Shown: one piece after another, positions 35,749-44,607 of the stretch | Layout: every line of letters starts with the position of its first letter | Numbering within the stretch: the stretch's first letter is position 1 | Assembly (NCBI GenBank): GCA_031553035.1 | Contig: JAVBLY010000005.1 | Coordinates: forward strand, 62,001-126,000 | Direction: 5' to 3' | From: JAVBLY01 sp031553035 | Lineage (GTDB): Bacteria > Bacillota > Clostridia > Peptostreptococcales > Anaerovoracaceae | DNA length: 64,000 nt | The notes under the pieces: generated by a model | What the model was told of the DNA's origin: nothing | The model's input: only the letters and a program-made list of their open reading frames with translations | Databases searched by the model: none | Program-made: the position numbers and the translations under genes

Positions 35749-37044
35749 TTATTGCCTCAATTTTGGATAAACGATTTGCATCTTTAGTCCGGTTGGGTCT
35801 GTGTATGGCGTTTCCGGGATAGTTAGAAAACCATAGTCGGCTCCCAGCTTTGCACACACTGCCAGACATAAAGCATCCAGCACATCGTCAGCAATTCTTT
35901 TGCTGATATCTTCAAGTGCCTGTTCTAGCAGTTCTTCGGTTTTAATATAGTACCTGTTCAGTACATTGATCCTGTCTCTGATTCCTTCAGGAGTGAGCTT
36001 TGACGTTAGTATAGGATTGCCATCGTTCAAGACCGCAAAGCAGTATTCAGGGTGTGATTCCAGAAGGACATTTTTCAGCTTAGGATTGTTTTGAAGAAAA
36101 AAATCAACAGTCTTAACATGCTTCCTGAAAGCCATGCTCATGCTATTCATGCGACCATCTTGAGAATTACTAATATCCCATGCTTTAGCGATATCATCTT
36201 CATAAGCAATGCTGCGAAACGGAGTATTGAAAACACTTGAAGCCTTGCCTGGTAGACTTTTTCGAAGCTGGCTGTCCGGGCGTTTATATCTATCATCAGC
36301 AATGTCTATCAAGCCTATTGGCATATCTATGAGTATTTTGTCATCAGGCGTAAAGCTCTGCTTAATGTCATCGATATCATCAAATAAAAATATATTATAA
36401 CCGTCTCTGTTAAGACGCACCGCCAGCCATTTGTTTTTACAGCCGTCAATGCCGATATAGCTTATTGGATCATCCTGATCCACGTTAACAAAAGGCAATT
36501 CTTCATTGGAATCAGTCAGTGTCAGGAAAATATCGATATATTTGTTTCGAAAATAACTGAACGGTCTTTCTGAAAAATCCGGCGAAGAGAGAGGTGTGTC
36601 TGTCTTTTCCATTTTGGGGACCTGAAAATAATTAAATTCCAGGACTAGCATGAGGTCGTCGATCTCTTTGACTTTGGCAGTTTCGGTTTTGGTCGATCGA
36701 TCGCCTAAATATTTCTCATATATAATATCCTGGATCTTTTCTTCCATTGGTCTGATCTCGGGTAGCTTTTCTTTGACTGGTCTTGGAATGTCCGAGATAT
36801 ATGCTTCCGCTGCATCATGGAGAAGGCACATAGCCTGCACTCTTTTACTGTAACCTCTGGCTTCAGCCTCAACAGCGCAATTTACTGAATGCTGGGCAAC
36901 CGAATAAAAGGTCTCAAAATGACCATTGGCCCTGCACAGCATAGACAGCGAATGGGCGATGTCTGTGATATCGATGTCATCGGCCAAAGGATCGAACGGT
37001 GACATTATTTTTTTGGAGTAAGTGAAGATATTTGATTTAGCCAT
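35749..37044 (-). CDS. Fusion of HD phosphohydrolase and DUF429 (RNase H-like) domains
   Basis: 431 residues from ATG 37044, which follows the exonuclease stop as TAAGATG, so translation is coupled. The first half is an HD hydrolase like YfbR 5'-nucleotidases: FYSVAQHSVN, then LLHDAAEAYISDIPRPVK with the HD pair. The second half (from about residue 200) begins YIGIDGCKNKWLAVRL and contains ILIDMPIGL, LESHPEYCFAVLN and DALCLAVCA, the DUF429 predicted RNase H-fold nuclease. The combination with a DnaQ-like exonuclease suggests nucleotide or nucleic acid processing. A decayed copy of the HD half lies at 39775-40265. Confidence 0.75.
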   Translation of the reverse strand: MAKSNIFTYSKKIMSPFDPLADDIDITDIAHSLSMLCRANGHFETFYSVAQHSVNCAVEAEARGYSKRVQAMCLLHDAAEAYISDIPRPVKEKLPEIRPMEEKIQDIIYEKYLGDRSTKTETAKVKEIDDLMLVLEFNYFQVPKMEKTDTPLSSPDFSERPFSYFRNKYIDIFLTLTDSNEELPFVNVDQDDPISYIGIDGCKNKWLAVRLNRDGYNIFLFDDIDDIKQSFTPDDKILIDMPIGLIDIADDRYKRPDSQLRKSLPGKASSVFNTPFRSIAYEDDIAKAWDISNSQDGRMNSMSMAFRKHVKTVDFFLQNNPKLKNVLLESHPEYCFAVLNDGNPILTSKLTPEGIRDRINVLNRYYIKTEELLEQALEDISKRIADDVLDALCLAVCAKLGADYGFLTIPETPYTDPTGLKMQIVYPKLRQ

Positions 37045-37045
37045 C

Positions 37046-37564
37046 TTAGTATCCAGCATCCCTTTTGAGATTAAAATATAACTCAAGCGTGCCTCTACAG
37101 TCATCAATTGCTCTGTGTGCATTGCCGCAATCAATTGAGTAATATGATAGTAAGGACTGAAGCTTATGATTGTTTAAATGAGGGAGTATGCTGCGGGCAA
37201 GCTTGACTGTATCTATAAAGTCGTTGCCAAAATCACGATCCAAATAGTTGTAACAGCCACTTCGCATGAAGCCTCTATCAAAAGGCGCATTATGAGCAAG
37301 TACAATATCATTCTCAATGAATTCAACAAATTCGGATAGAACTTCCTCTGATCCCGGAGCATTTCTAATCGTATGGTCGTCAATACCTGTTATCATAGTT
37401 ATCCTTGGTGGTATGCTGTATGGAATCTTGATCAGACTATTATATTCATCAATTACTTCGTTATCACGAACCTTAATGCCACCAACTTCGATAATGTCAC
37501 AAGTGTTTGGGCTGAGGCCAGTCGTTTCAAGGTCAATAAGTGTAAAATCTTTTGGAAAATGCAT
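37046..37564 (-). CDS. DnaQ-like 3'-5' exonuclease
   Basis: 172 residues from ATG 37564 (AGGAGG seven bases upstream; the earlier ATG at 37579 would contain this site). The DEDDh motifs are complete: Exo I LIDLETTGL, Exo II LAHNAPFDRGF and Exo III AHRAIDDC. It is similar to DNA polymerase III epsilon-type exonucleases but stands alone. Its stop is one base from the HD-DUF429 start, implying joint function. Confidence 0.85.
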   Translation of the reverse strand: MHFPKDFTLIDLETTGLSPNTCDIIEVGGIKVRDNEVIDEYNSLIKIPYSIPPRITMITGIDDHTIRNAPGSEEVLSEFVEFIENDIVLAHNAPFDRGFMRSGCYNYLDRDFGNDFIDTVKLARSILPHLNNHKLQSLLSYYSIDCGNAHRAIDDCRGTLELYFNLKRDAGY

Positions 37565-37703
37565 GAAATTCCTCCTCATTCAGTAAGAAAAACTCAAGTG
37601 CAGTTACTTGATCTCCGTGAACCTGATTATTCAGGACTATACAAAGCAATATTATTATAACACTTGAAGAGGCAGTTTCTGTATTACTGAGCATTAATTA
37701 TAA

Positions 37704-38366
37704 ATATTTTATCTAATAATTAACGAAATCAAAGATATACTTGAAAGCGCTAAGGCTAATGTAGTCAATACAGTTAATAAAGAATTAATTTTTTCATACT
37801 GGAAAATTGGCGAAGCGATAGTCCGTTATGAACAGGATGATAAACTTAGAGCCACATATGGAGAACAGACTTTGAAACAGTTATCAAAGACCTTGAGTAA
37901 GGAACTTGGCAGAGGTTTTTCAAGGTCAAACTTACAGAATATGAGATCATTTTATATCAACTATAAAAAATGCCAGACACTGTCTGGCAAATTGAGCTGG
38001 TCACATTACTGTGAGCTTCTGGGCATTTCTGACAAAAACAAAAGAAGCTTCTACGAAAAGGAAGCAATAAACTCAAACTGGTCAATTAGAGAACTGAAGC
38101 GGCAGATTCGTACTTCGCTCTATGAGAGGTTGCTTTTATCTGATGGAGAACTGAATATGTATTTGAACTACTACAAGAATGAAGTAAATGATGAATCTGA
38201 TAAAGAACCTATTGGAATTATTCTTTGCACAGACAAGGATTCACTTGCAGCAGAATATGCGTTAGGAGGTCTTTCAAAGAATTTCTTCGCATCAAAATAT
38301 ACATACTACATACCTGGCAAAGGCCGCCTAATAGCTGAATTGGAAAAAGTTTTGGATAAGTTTTAG
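37704..38366 (+). pseudogene. Degraded YhcG/DUF1016 nuclease gene
   Basis: The frame is open from 37704, but YhcG-like sequence (EIKDILESAKANVVNTVNKEL, then YGEQTLKQLSKTLSKELGRGFSR) starts without an ATG or GTG. The middle, which should carry the PD-(D/E)XK core, is missing: LYERLLLSDG jumps directly to ELNMYLNYYKNEV and IGIILCTDKD. An in-frame deletion of about 100 residues therefore removed the active site. The part from TTG 37872 could still be translated (164 residues). Confidence 0.7.
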
Positions 38367-38430
38367 TTTCTGCAATGCATCTCCCATATGAACAGGTTTA
38401 CATATTTTCTTGTAAAATCGATTAGACAAG

Positions 38431-38624
38431 CTTGAGCTTAAGAAGCTGGTGCTTGATATCCATAATAGTCCGGAACTGGGCGATGAAGCAAAAAAGGCTC
38501 TGCCGCCAGCCATGGAGCAATAGACAGTGAGTTATTATATGCAAAAGCATTTGTATTGACCGGGATAGATATTATGAGGTCTCCGGAGGTTTTAAGGGAG
38601 ATTAAGGCAGAGTTTGGTGGTTAG
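38431..38624 (+). pseudogene. Internally deleted copy of the M20 amidohydrolase gene
   Basis: The left part (LELKKLVLDIHNSPELGDEAKKAL) matches residues 24-50 or so of the M20 gene at 32295. The right part (IDSELLYAKAFVLTGIDIMR to EIKAEFGG) matches its last 35 residues in another frame. About 1 kb between them is gone. It proves that part of this region was duplicated and then decayed. Confidence 0.8.
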
Positions 38625-38694
38625 ATATTATGTTATACGTTATTAAGGGCGACGACAGCATTCAAATATTGTTTGCAGAATAATTTGAGAGATT

Positions 38695-39555
38695 TTATAT
38701 TTGTGAAAAATAACTTTCATCAACCTCATAATCTGTTATCTCTTTAACGCCTATACCATATTCAGCAAGTTTGTTAATAAAGTCTTCGCCATCAATTAAA
38801 TCAATTTGTTGTTTGCCTGTATTATAAGCTTCTTCAATTGCAGGTTTTGAAAATGATCCTGTTGTAATAAAGACTCCTTTTTCTATGTCGGTTGTTAGAG
38901 ATCCTCTAAAATCTCTTATATCTCCAGCAGAAACTGCACCTTTGTATCGTTTGCACTGAAAGGCGATATTGAAACTAAATACGCCATTGATTTTTAATTT
39001 ACCTGTTCCATCAATGCCACCGTCACCAGTTTTTTTGGTGACATGAACATCGTCAAATCCACATTCTCTTAGTAATAATTGAGAAAGTCTTTCAAATGCA
39101 AATGGGTCCATTTCTAAAAGAATATCATTCAGTCGTTTTCGCCAAGGCTTTACTTCATCAGGTACATCTAAGCCAACTGCTTCGGGTCCATCTGATGTAG
39201 GTTTCTGCTTATTGCTGCTTAAAGATCTAACCTTTTGAACAACGTCATTTGAATCTACTTCCTTAATATCGGAATGATTTGGATTGATTACCCAAACACT
39301 TCTCTTCGAATTATTAATAATCCCATATTTTTTCAGATACGTTCTTGCCCAAGCAAGTCTGTATTCAATTTCAGTTTGGTTGGTGTTTCCAAGATGAGCT
39401 GCTTCTACTACTTCATTTGGTAAATTTAGAATATTTAACACTTCTTCATATATTTCATCGTTTCTACCGGATCCACCCAAGTTTTGAAGCGCTTGAATTG
39501 TTGGATTAATTAGTTGATCAAAACTAGGAATATCCTTATTAATAATTTTATTCAT
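38695..39555 (-). CDS. mrr: Mrr-type restriction endonuclease
   Basis: 286 residues. The N-terminal winged-helix Mrr_N domain (about 8-95) is followed by a linker and a C-terminal PD-(D/E)XK domain: FERLSQLLLRECGFDDVHVTKKTGDGGIDGTG then IAFQCKRYKGAVSAGDIRDFRG. Catalytic Asp and the Q-x-K pair are present. Mrr enzymes cut methylated DNA (family knowledge), so coexistence with the m5C methyltransferase at 52723 implies differing site specificity. GAGGGG precedes the start. Confidence 0.88.
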   Translation of the reverse strand: MNKIINKDIPSFDQLINPTIQALQNLGGSGRNDEIYEEVLNILNLPNEVVEAAHLGNTNQTEIEYRLAWARTYLKKYGIINNSKRSVWVINPNHSDIKEVDSNDVVQKVRSLSSNKQKPTSDGPEAVGLDVPDEVKPWRKRLNDILLEMDPFAFERLSQLLLRECGFDDVHVTKKTGDGGIDGTGKLKINGVFSFNIAFQCKRYKGAVSAGDIRDFRGSLTTDIEKGVFITTGSFSKPAIEEAYNTGKQQIDLIDGEDFINKLAEYGIGVKEITDYEVDESYFSQI

Positions 39556-39774
39556 CTTGTCCCCTCATGAAAATAATGGAAATACGGCGATTGACTACAT
39601 TTTATCAGTAGATTAGACTTTGTCAAATGCGACAATATTCAAAATGATATATCTGAATTAGATCATTTGCGAATACAATGCGTTCGCAATCCAATATACT
39701 GCGAATCTTGCTTATACCTATTATGTAAATTATTCTCATTCATTTTATTGATTACAAAAAGCATAGATTCGTTG

Positions 39775-40265
39775 TACCAGTCAGTGTCATGAAGATATCG
39801 ATATGTTTATTTTGAAAATAACAGAACAGCCTTTCAGAAAAATTCGGTGCAGAAAGTGGTGTGTTGGTCTTTTCCATTTTGGGGATTTTGAAATGGTTGA
39901 ACTCCATGATCAGATCAGGTCGTTGATTTCTTTGACGTTGTCGGCTTCTGTTTTGGTTGGTAAATCGCCAACTATTTCTCATAAATAATATCTTGGATCA
40001 TTTCATTCTTTAGCCTGATTTCGGGTAGATTCTATATGACCGGTCTAGGAATATCTGTGATATATGCTTCTGCTGCTCATGGAGAAGACACAAAGACTGT
40101 ACGTTTTACTAAAGCCTCTGTTTTCAGATTCAACAACGCAGGTGACTGAAAGTTGGGCAACCGAATAAAAGGTCGCAAAATGACCATTTGCCTGCACAGC
40201 ATAGAAAGCGAACGGGCAATGTCAGTGATGGCGATATCCTCAGCCAAAGGGACATTATTTTCTTC
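39775..40265 (-). pseudogene. Decayed copy of the HD phosphohydrolase half of the HD-DUF429 gene
   Basis: Minus-strand translations in several frames follow the HD gene: LAEDIAITDIARSLSMLC at the start, then a frameshift, then IMEFNHFKIPKMEKTNTPLS and FSERLFCYFQNKHIDIFMTLT. There are at least two frameshifts and stops, and the DUF429 half is absent. The 40266-40641 gap after it contains no gene that I recognise. Confidence 0.8.
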
Positions 40266-40641
40266 TAGCACAAGTTTTTTTAGCTGACCCCTCTCAAATA
40301 CGACATTCAAATGCTTAACTACAAAGAGTAGTATCATACACATGGCATCAGGCAAATAATGAAGTCACAAATTGAATCGTCAAATGACCGATGTTTCAAT
40401 TATCCTTACTGTGGTATCATATATTCATCAATTGAATTAACATTCCGAACATGAGAAAAATAACTTATGCAAGAAAAAAGAAAGGAACTCATACCCATAA
40501 ATTCAAATTAGAAGCTGATGCAAATCAATATCGCACAGACGTTCACATTACCTGATCGACTAATACAACGGCATCACCAGTATTATAGATATCATCGTAG
40601 AAAAATAATAAAAAAGTACTAAACAAAGAGGTGATCAAACT

Positions 40642-41394
40642 ATGCTTGCAGAAATCAAGAAAAAAAATGTTGAAAGAGACAGTGAAGATCAGTTAACCGG
40701 AAACATATTCGGAGCTTTGAGATATATCCCGTTTAATGAAGGAATGGGATATATCCTTTCGCATGTCACGTATAACAGTGATGGTTCTTCAATCGAAAAT
40801 ATTTCAAATCAAAATGATTGGAGTGACTGCATTGATCTTTGGAGAAATGTACCAGCTTACGGTGAGCCAGATATAATAATTGAATTTGGTAATACTATCA
40901 TCTTAATCGAAGTAAAACTGTACAGCGGGATATCTTCGGATGATGAACTCAAAGATTGCTCAGGCAGTATACATCAGTTGTCAAGATACTCGAGGTATCT
41001 AGTTAATGAGTTTGAGGATAAGAAAAAAGTATTGATAATACTGGCAAAAGAATCTGATGCATACAAAATTTGGAAAGATGCTCAAGATAGAAAAAAAGTA
41101 GGTAAAGAGGTTCTTTTTGGGTATATTTCATGGACTGATATTTGTATTGCACTGGAAGAACAGATAGGAACGTTAGAGGAAACAGATAAAACGATTAAAA
41201 TAGTAATGCAAGATATGATAGATTTACTTAAAAGTAAAAACTTAGATGAATTTAAAAACTTCTTTGATATTCAGAAACTCGCGGATGAAATTAAACTAGA
41301 TAACATATGGGTAATTAATGATTCAGAGGAATCAAATAGTATCAGTTATAATTTTATTTTAATAGAAAGAGAAAATTATTATGTATACGGATAA
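40642..41394 (+). CDS. PD-(D/E)XK nuclease-family protein
   Basis: 250 residues. The core GEPDIIIEFGNTIILIEVKLYSG (about 81-103) gives the Asp and the E-V-K of a restriction-type nuclease fold; SIHQLSRYSRYLVNEF follows. GAGGTGA precedes the ATG. It opens a gene group leading into the type I restriction genes. The stop falls in a run (GGATAAAGGGAAAAA) where one missing base would join it in frame with the next gene, so both may be one frameshifted gene of about 440 residues. Confidence 0.7.
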   Translation: MLAEIKKKNVERDSEDQLTGNIFGALRYIPFNEGMGYILSHVTYNSDGSSIENISNQNDWSDCIDLWRNVPAYGEPDIIIEFGNTIILIEVKLYSGISSDDELKDCSGSIHQLSRYSRYLVNEFEDKKKVLIILAKESDAYKIWKDAQDRKKVGKEVLFGYISWTDICIALEEQIGTLEETDKTIKIVMQDMIDLLKSKNLDEFKNFFDIQKLADEIKLDNIWVINDSEESNSISYNFILIERENYYVYG

Positions 41395-41962
41395 AGGGAA
41401 AAATATTAATAATGCGTTCGCTGTGGTTTTTGAAACCTATAAAAATGTCAATAAATTAATGGAGAAAATTATCGCATTTGCTGGTGAAGAACGAGAAATG
41501 TATCTTTCCTCAAATCAATTTATAAGGTACAAGTCAGATCCAAATATCAGTGGCTGGGCTGTATCATACTTTATGTTGCCATTTAGAAGACCAATCGATA
41601 AAGATACAATATATTTAGTTGAGATAATATTTGATTATGAATTTGATCATGAGAAAGATAATAAGGGACCGCAAATTGGACTTTCGAAATTATCATATCG
41701 TGACTTGCCTGATGACGTGTTCCTTTCAGCAGGCGATTATTGGTTTTTTACTGCACCATTATATGATGAGAAATTTGTTCAATACAATCAGAATGACGAG
41801 GGAACACGTTTTATAAGTAAAAAAATAAACAAAGAAAGAGCTGATTATAAGCATTATGGTCTCAATAGCATAAAATCAATATATATCCCACTAGTAGATG
41901 TAAATTCCGCCAATATAGAAGAAAAAATATTCAACACTTTTGATGAGTTAGATAGTATGTAG
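41381..41962 (+). CDS. Hypothetical protein, possibly the C-terminal part of the preceding nuclease gene
   Basis: 193 residues, no recognised family; mixed alpha/beta composition with motifs such as GWAVSYFMLPFRRP and SAGDYWFFTAPL. It overlaps the preceding gene by 14 bases. A single-base deletion would give VYDKGKNINNAFAVVF in one frame, a smooth protein continuation. Either a coupled partner or a broken tail. Confidence 0.5.
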   Translation: MYTDKGKNINNAFAVVFETYKNVNKLMEKIIAFAGEEREMYLSSNQFIRYKSDPNISGWAVSYFMLPFRRPIDKDTIYLVEIIFDYEFDHEKDNKGPQIGLSKLSYRDLPDDVFLSAGDYWFFTAPLYDEKFVQYNQNDEGTRFISKKINKERADYKHYGLNSIKSIYIPLVDVNSANIEEKIFNTFDELDSM

Positions 41963-41985
41963 TTTATTAAGAAAGTGAGATTAAA

Positions 41986-42291
41986 ATGAATGAATTAGAA
42001 AAAAGATTCCAACAAGATATGCTAGATATCTGCGATACTTCAGCAAGAGAAATTAATTATAACCCAACACGATTCCGAATAATGATTTACGATATTGGTG
42101 GATTGGAAGCCGCAAAAAAACTGATTGCAAAAGATGGTGGCACTGAAGGTTTTACTAAGCTATGGGAAAATAAACGTTTAGATTTATCTGTAGAAGCACA
42201 TGTGCTTATTGAGGAATATGATAGTTTATTTACTGATGAAGAAAAGACTCTTTGCAAACAACGCCTTCAAGATTATGGGTTTTTTGAATGA
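41986..42291 (+). CDS. Small conserved protein upstream of type I restriction genes
   Basis: 101 residues, helical: YNPTRFRIMIYDIGGLEAAKKLIAKDG then GFTKLWENKRLDLSVEAHVL and LFTDEEKTLCKQRLQDYGFF. I recall similar short proteins or C-terminal domains near restriction loci, but no activity is known to me. It lies 23 bases after the previous gene in the same direction. Confidence 0.6.
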   Translation: MNELEKRFQQDMLDICDTSAREINYNPTRFRIMIYDIGGLEAAKKLIAKDGGTEGFTKLWENKRLDLSVEAHVLIEEYDSLFTDEEKTLCKQRLQDYGFFE

Positions 42292-42335
42292 AAAGTATGT
42301 TGAGAAGAGTACATCTCGGAACATATTAATACATG

Positions 42336-42423
42336 GTAATTCGTGCGAAATACATTTTTTTCTTGACATTGTATTTATCTTGATATATCTTAAAATATAT
42401 AAATGGTAATTCGAACGAAATAC
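42336..42423 (+). promoter_or_regulatory. Promoter flanked by two near-identical operator palindromes
   Basis: TTGACA (42363-42368), 17 bases, TATCTT (42386-42391). GTAATTCG-TG-CGAAATAC (42336-42353) lies upstream and GTAATTCG-AA-CGAAATAC (42406-42423) over the expected transcript start. A dimeric repressor or controller could bind both; none is encoded nearby. Confidence 0.65.
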
Positions 42424-42438
42424 GCATGGCGAGAATGT

Positions 42439-43002
42439 ATGAAACTAAGTCAAATTATAGAAGTAAAAGTAGGAAAGAACTTATCTCGTGGGCGGGTTAA
42501 TAGCCTTGCTAAAGATAGCGTTTATAATTATGAAGACTTAGTAAGTGATCTCAATAATGTAGCAGCGGGATTATCAAATAATAACAATTCTGATGATCCA
42601 TACCAGGTGAAAGCGGGGGAAGTTGTATATAGTTTTGTTAGTTCAACAGCTGGCATAGTCAGCAAAGAAAACCAAGGCAAAACTATTAACCAAAACTTTG
42701 CAAAATTAATATTTGATGAATCTGCGGTTGATGGACGTTATCTATGCTACATCCTAAATAAAGCAAAAAAAATGCAAAAACAAATAACAATTGCAATGCA
42801 GGGGAGCATCATTCGTAAACTCACGTCGGCTATATTAAAAAATTTGGAAATAGAATTACCTGACCTTAATACACAACAAACAATAGGGCAAACATATTTT
42901 CAGTTATTGAGACGACAAGCATTGATTAAAAAACAATCTATACTTGAAGAACAAGTTATAATGGAAATGCTAGATAAAATGGACCATGAGACCAGTAAGT
43001 AA
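42439..43002 (+). CDS. Single-domain HsdS-like specificity protein
   Basis: 187 residues from ATG 42439; the ATG at 42403 lies practically at the expected transcript start and inside the operator, so I prefer the internal one although its ribosome binding site is weak. It contains one target-recognition-like domain and one coiled-coil spacer (LNTQQTIGQTYFQLLRRQALIKKQSILEEQ), half of a normal type I S subunit. It sits directly before hsdM. It could act as a dimeric half-S, as an alternative specificity subunit, or be a relic. Confidence 0.65.
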   Translation: MKLSQIIEVKVGKNLSRGRVNSLAKDSVYNYEDLVSDLNNVAAGLSNNNNSDDPYQVKAGEVVYSFVSSTAGIVSKENQGKTINQNFAKLIFDESAVDGRYLCYILNKAKKMQKQITIAMQGSIIRKLTSAILKNLEIELPDLNTQQTIGQTYFQLLRRQALIKKQSILEEQVIMEMLDKMDHETSK

Positions 43003-43014
43003 GAAAGGGGCATA

Positions 43015-44607
43015 ATGATGTCAGGATTAAATCAAAAACTATTTAGTGCAGCAGATAACTTACGAAGTAAAATGGATGCATTTGAGTACAAGAATTATTT
43101 ATTAGGATTGATATTTTATAAATATCTTTCAGATAAATTGCTTGAGAAAGTGGTCGAATTGGCTGATGAATCATTTGACGAATATGATACTCAAGAAAAA
43201 CAAGCCGAGTTGTATCGAAAGCTGCAGAAGGACGCTACTGTCAATAAGGATTTAAAACAGACACTGATTGATACTCTTAATTATGACATTGAACCTCAAT
43301 ATTTATTTAGTTCCTTGGCTGAGGAAGCAAGAAGTGGAACATTCCAACTGGTGCATTTAAATCAAGCATTCACGGATATTTCTTCTAGCTATAGCCAGTT
43401 TAACGGATTGTTTGATGATGTTGACCTTACGTCAAAGAAGCTTGGCGCTGATGATCAACAAAGAAATATAACAATATCTGAAGTCATCAAGAAGCTTAAC
43501 GGGGTTGATGTGTTAGGGCACAATGGCGATGTTATAGGAGATGCATATGAATTTCTAATTGGTCAGTTCGCTTCTGAAGCTGGGAAAAAAGCAGGGGAGT
43601 TTTATACTCCTCGTGAAGTTTCTGAAATGATGGCTAGAATAGCTGCTATTGGACAAGAAGATAAGAAGTTATTATCAGTATATGATCCAACAATGGGATC
43701 CGGGTCATTAATGTTGAATATTAGAAATTTCATTAAGTATCCAAAGAGCGTTAAATATCATGGTCAAGAGATGAATACGACGACATTTAATTTGGCTAAA
43801 ATGAATTTAATATTACACGGTGTTGAAAATGAAGACATACGCCTTAGAAATGGAGATACGTTAAATAAAGACTGGCCAACAGATGAACCGTATATATTCG
43901 ATGCAGTCATGATGAATCCTCCCTATTCGGCAAAGTGGTCTGCGGACGATACTTTTCTCGATGACTCGCGTTTTAGTCGTTATGGGAAGTTGGCACCTAA
44001 GTCTAAGGCAGATTTTGCATTTTTATTACACGGATTCTACCACTTAAAAGATTCAGGAACAATGGCAATTGTGCTTCCACACGGAGTATTGTTTCGTGGT
44101 GGTGCAGAGGGAACTATAAGAAAAAAGTTGCTTGAAGACGGAAGTATTGAAACTGTCATAGGATTGCCGCCAAATTTATTCTTTGGGACATCGATTCCTA
44201 CTACAGTAATAATTCTTAAGAAAAATAGAGATAAAAGAGATGTGTTATTTATTGATGCAAGTAATGATTATGTTAAGGTAAAAGCACAAAATAAATTGAC
44301 CGAAGATAACATTGATAAAATTGTAAATGCGTATAAAGACCGAGATAATATAGAAAAATATACTCACCTTGCAAAATATGACGAAATAATAGAAAATGAT
44401 TACAATCTAAATATACCACGTTATGTTGATACCTTTGTTGAGGAAGATCCTGTTGACATGGCATTAATTGGAAAAGATATACAAGAAATACGTAAAGAGA
44501 TATCCCAAATAGATAAGGAATTATTTGAAATGATTTCTTCATTGAAATATGACAAAAAAGATGAAGAATGGATGCAGGGTGCAAAAGAGGTCTTTAAGAG
44601 TGAGTAA
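43015..44607 (+). CDS. hsdM: Type I restriction-modification methyltransferase subunit
   Basis: 530 residues. An N-terminal helical HsdM_N domain (FSAADNLRSKMDAFEYKNYLLGLIFYKYLS) is followed by an N6-adenine methyltransferase: TPREVSEMMARI, SAM motif DPTMGSGSLML, catalytic NPPYS and a C-terminal FIDASNDYV. AAAGGGG precedes the start (ATGATG; either Met possible). With HsdS it methylates adenine at the target, and with HsdR it forms the restriction complex. Confidence 0.93.
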   Translation: MMSGLNQKLFSAADNLRSKMDAFEYKNYLLGLIFYKYLSDKLLEKVVELADESFDEYDTQEKQAELYRKLQKDATVNKDLKQTLIDTLNYDIEPQYLFSSLAEEARSGTFQLVHLNQAFTDISSSYSQFNGLFDDVDLTSKKLGADDQQRNITISEVIKKLNGVDVLGHNGDVIGDAYEFLIGQFASEAGKKAGEFYTPREVSEMMARIAAIGQEDKKLLSVYDPTMGSGSLMLNIRNFIKYPKSVKYHGQEMNTTTFNLAKMNLILHGVENEDIRLRNGDTLNKDWPTDEPYIFDAVMMNPPYSAKWSADDTFLDDSRFSRYGKLAPKSKADFAFLLHGFYHLKDSGTMAIVLPHGVLFRGGAEGTIRKKLLEDGSIETVIGLPPNLFFGTSIPTTVIILKKNRDKRDVLFIDASNDYVKVKAQNKLTEDNIDKIVNAYKDRDNIEKYTHLAKYDEIIENDYNLNIPRYVDTFVEEDPVDMALIGKDIQEIRKEISQIDKELFEMISSLKYDKKDEEWMQGAKEVFKSE

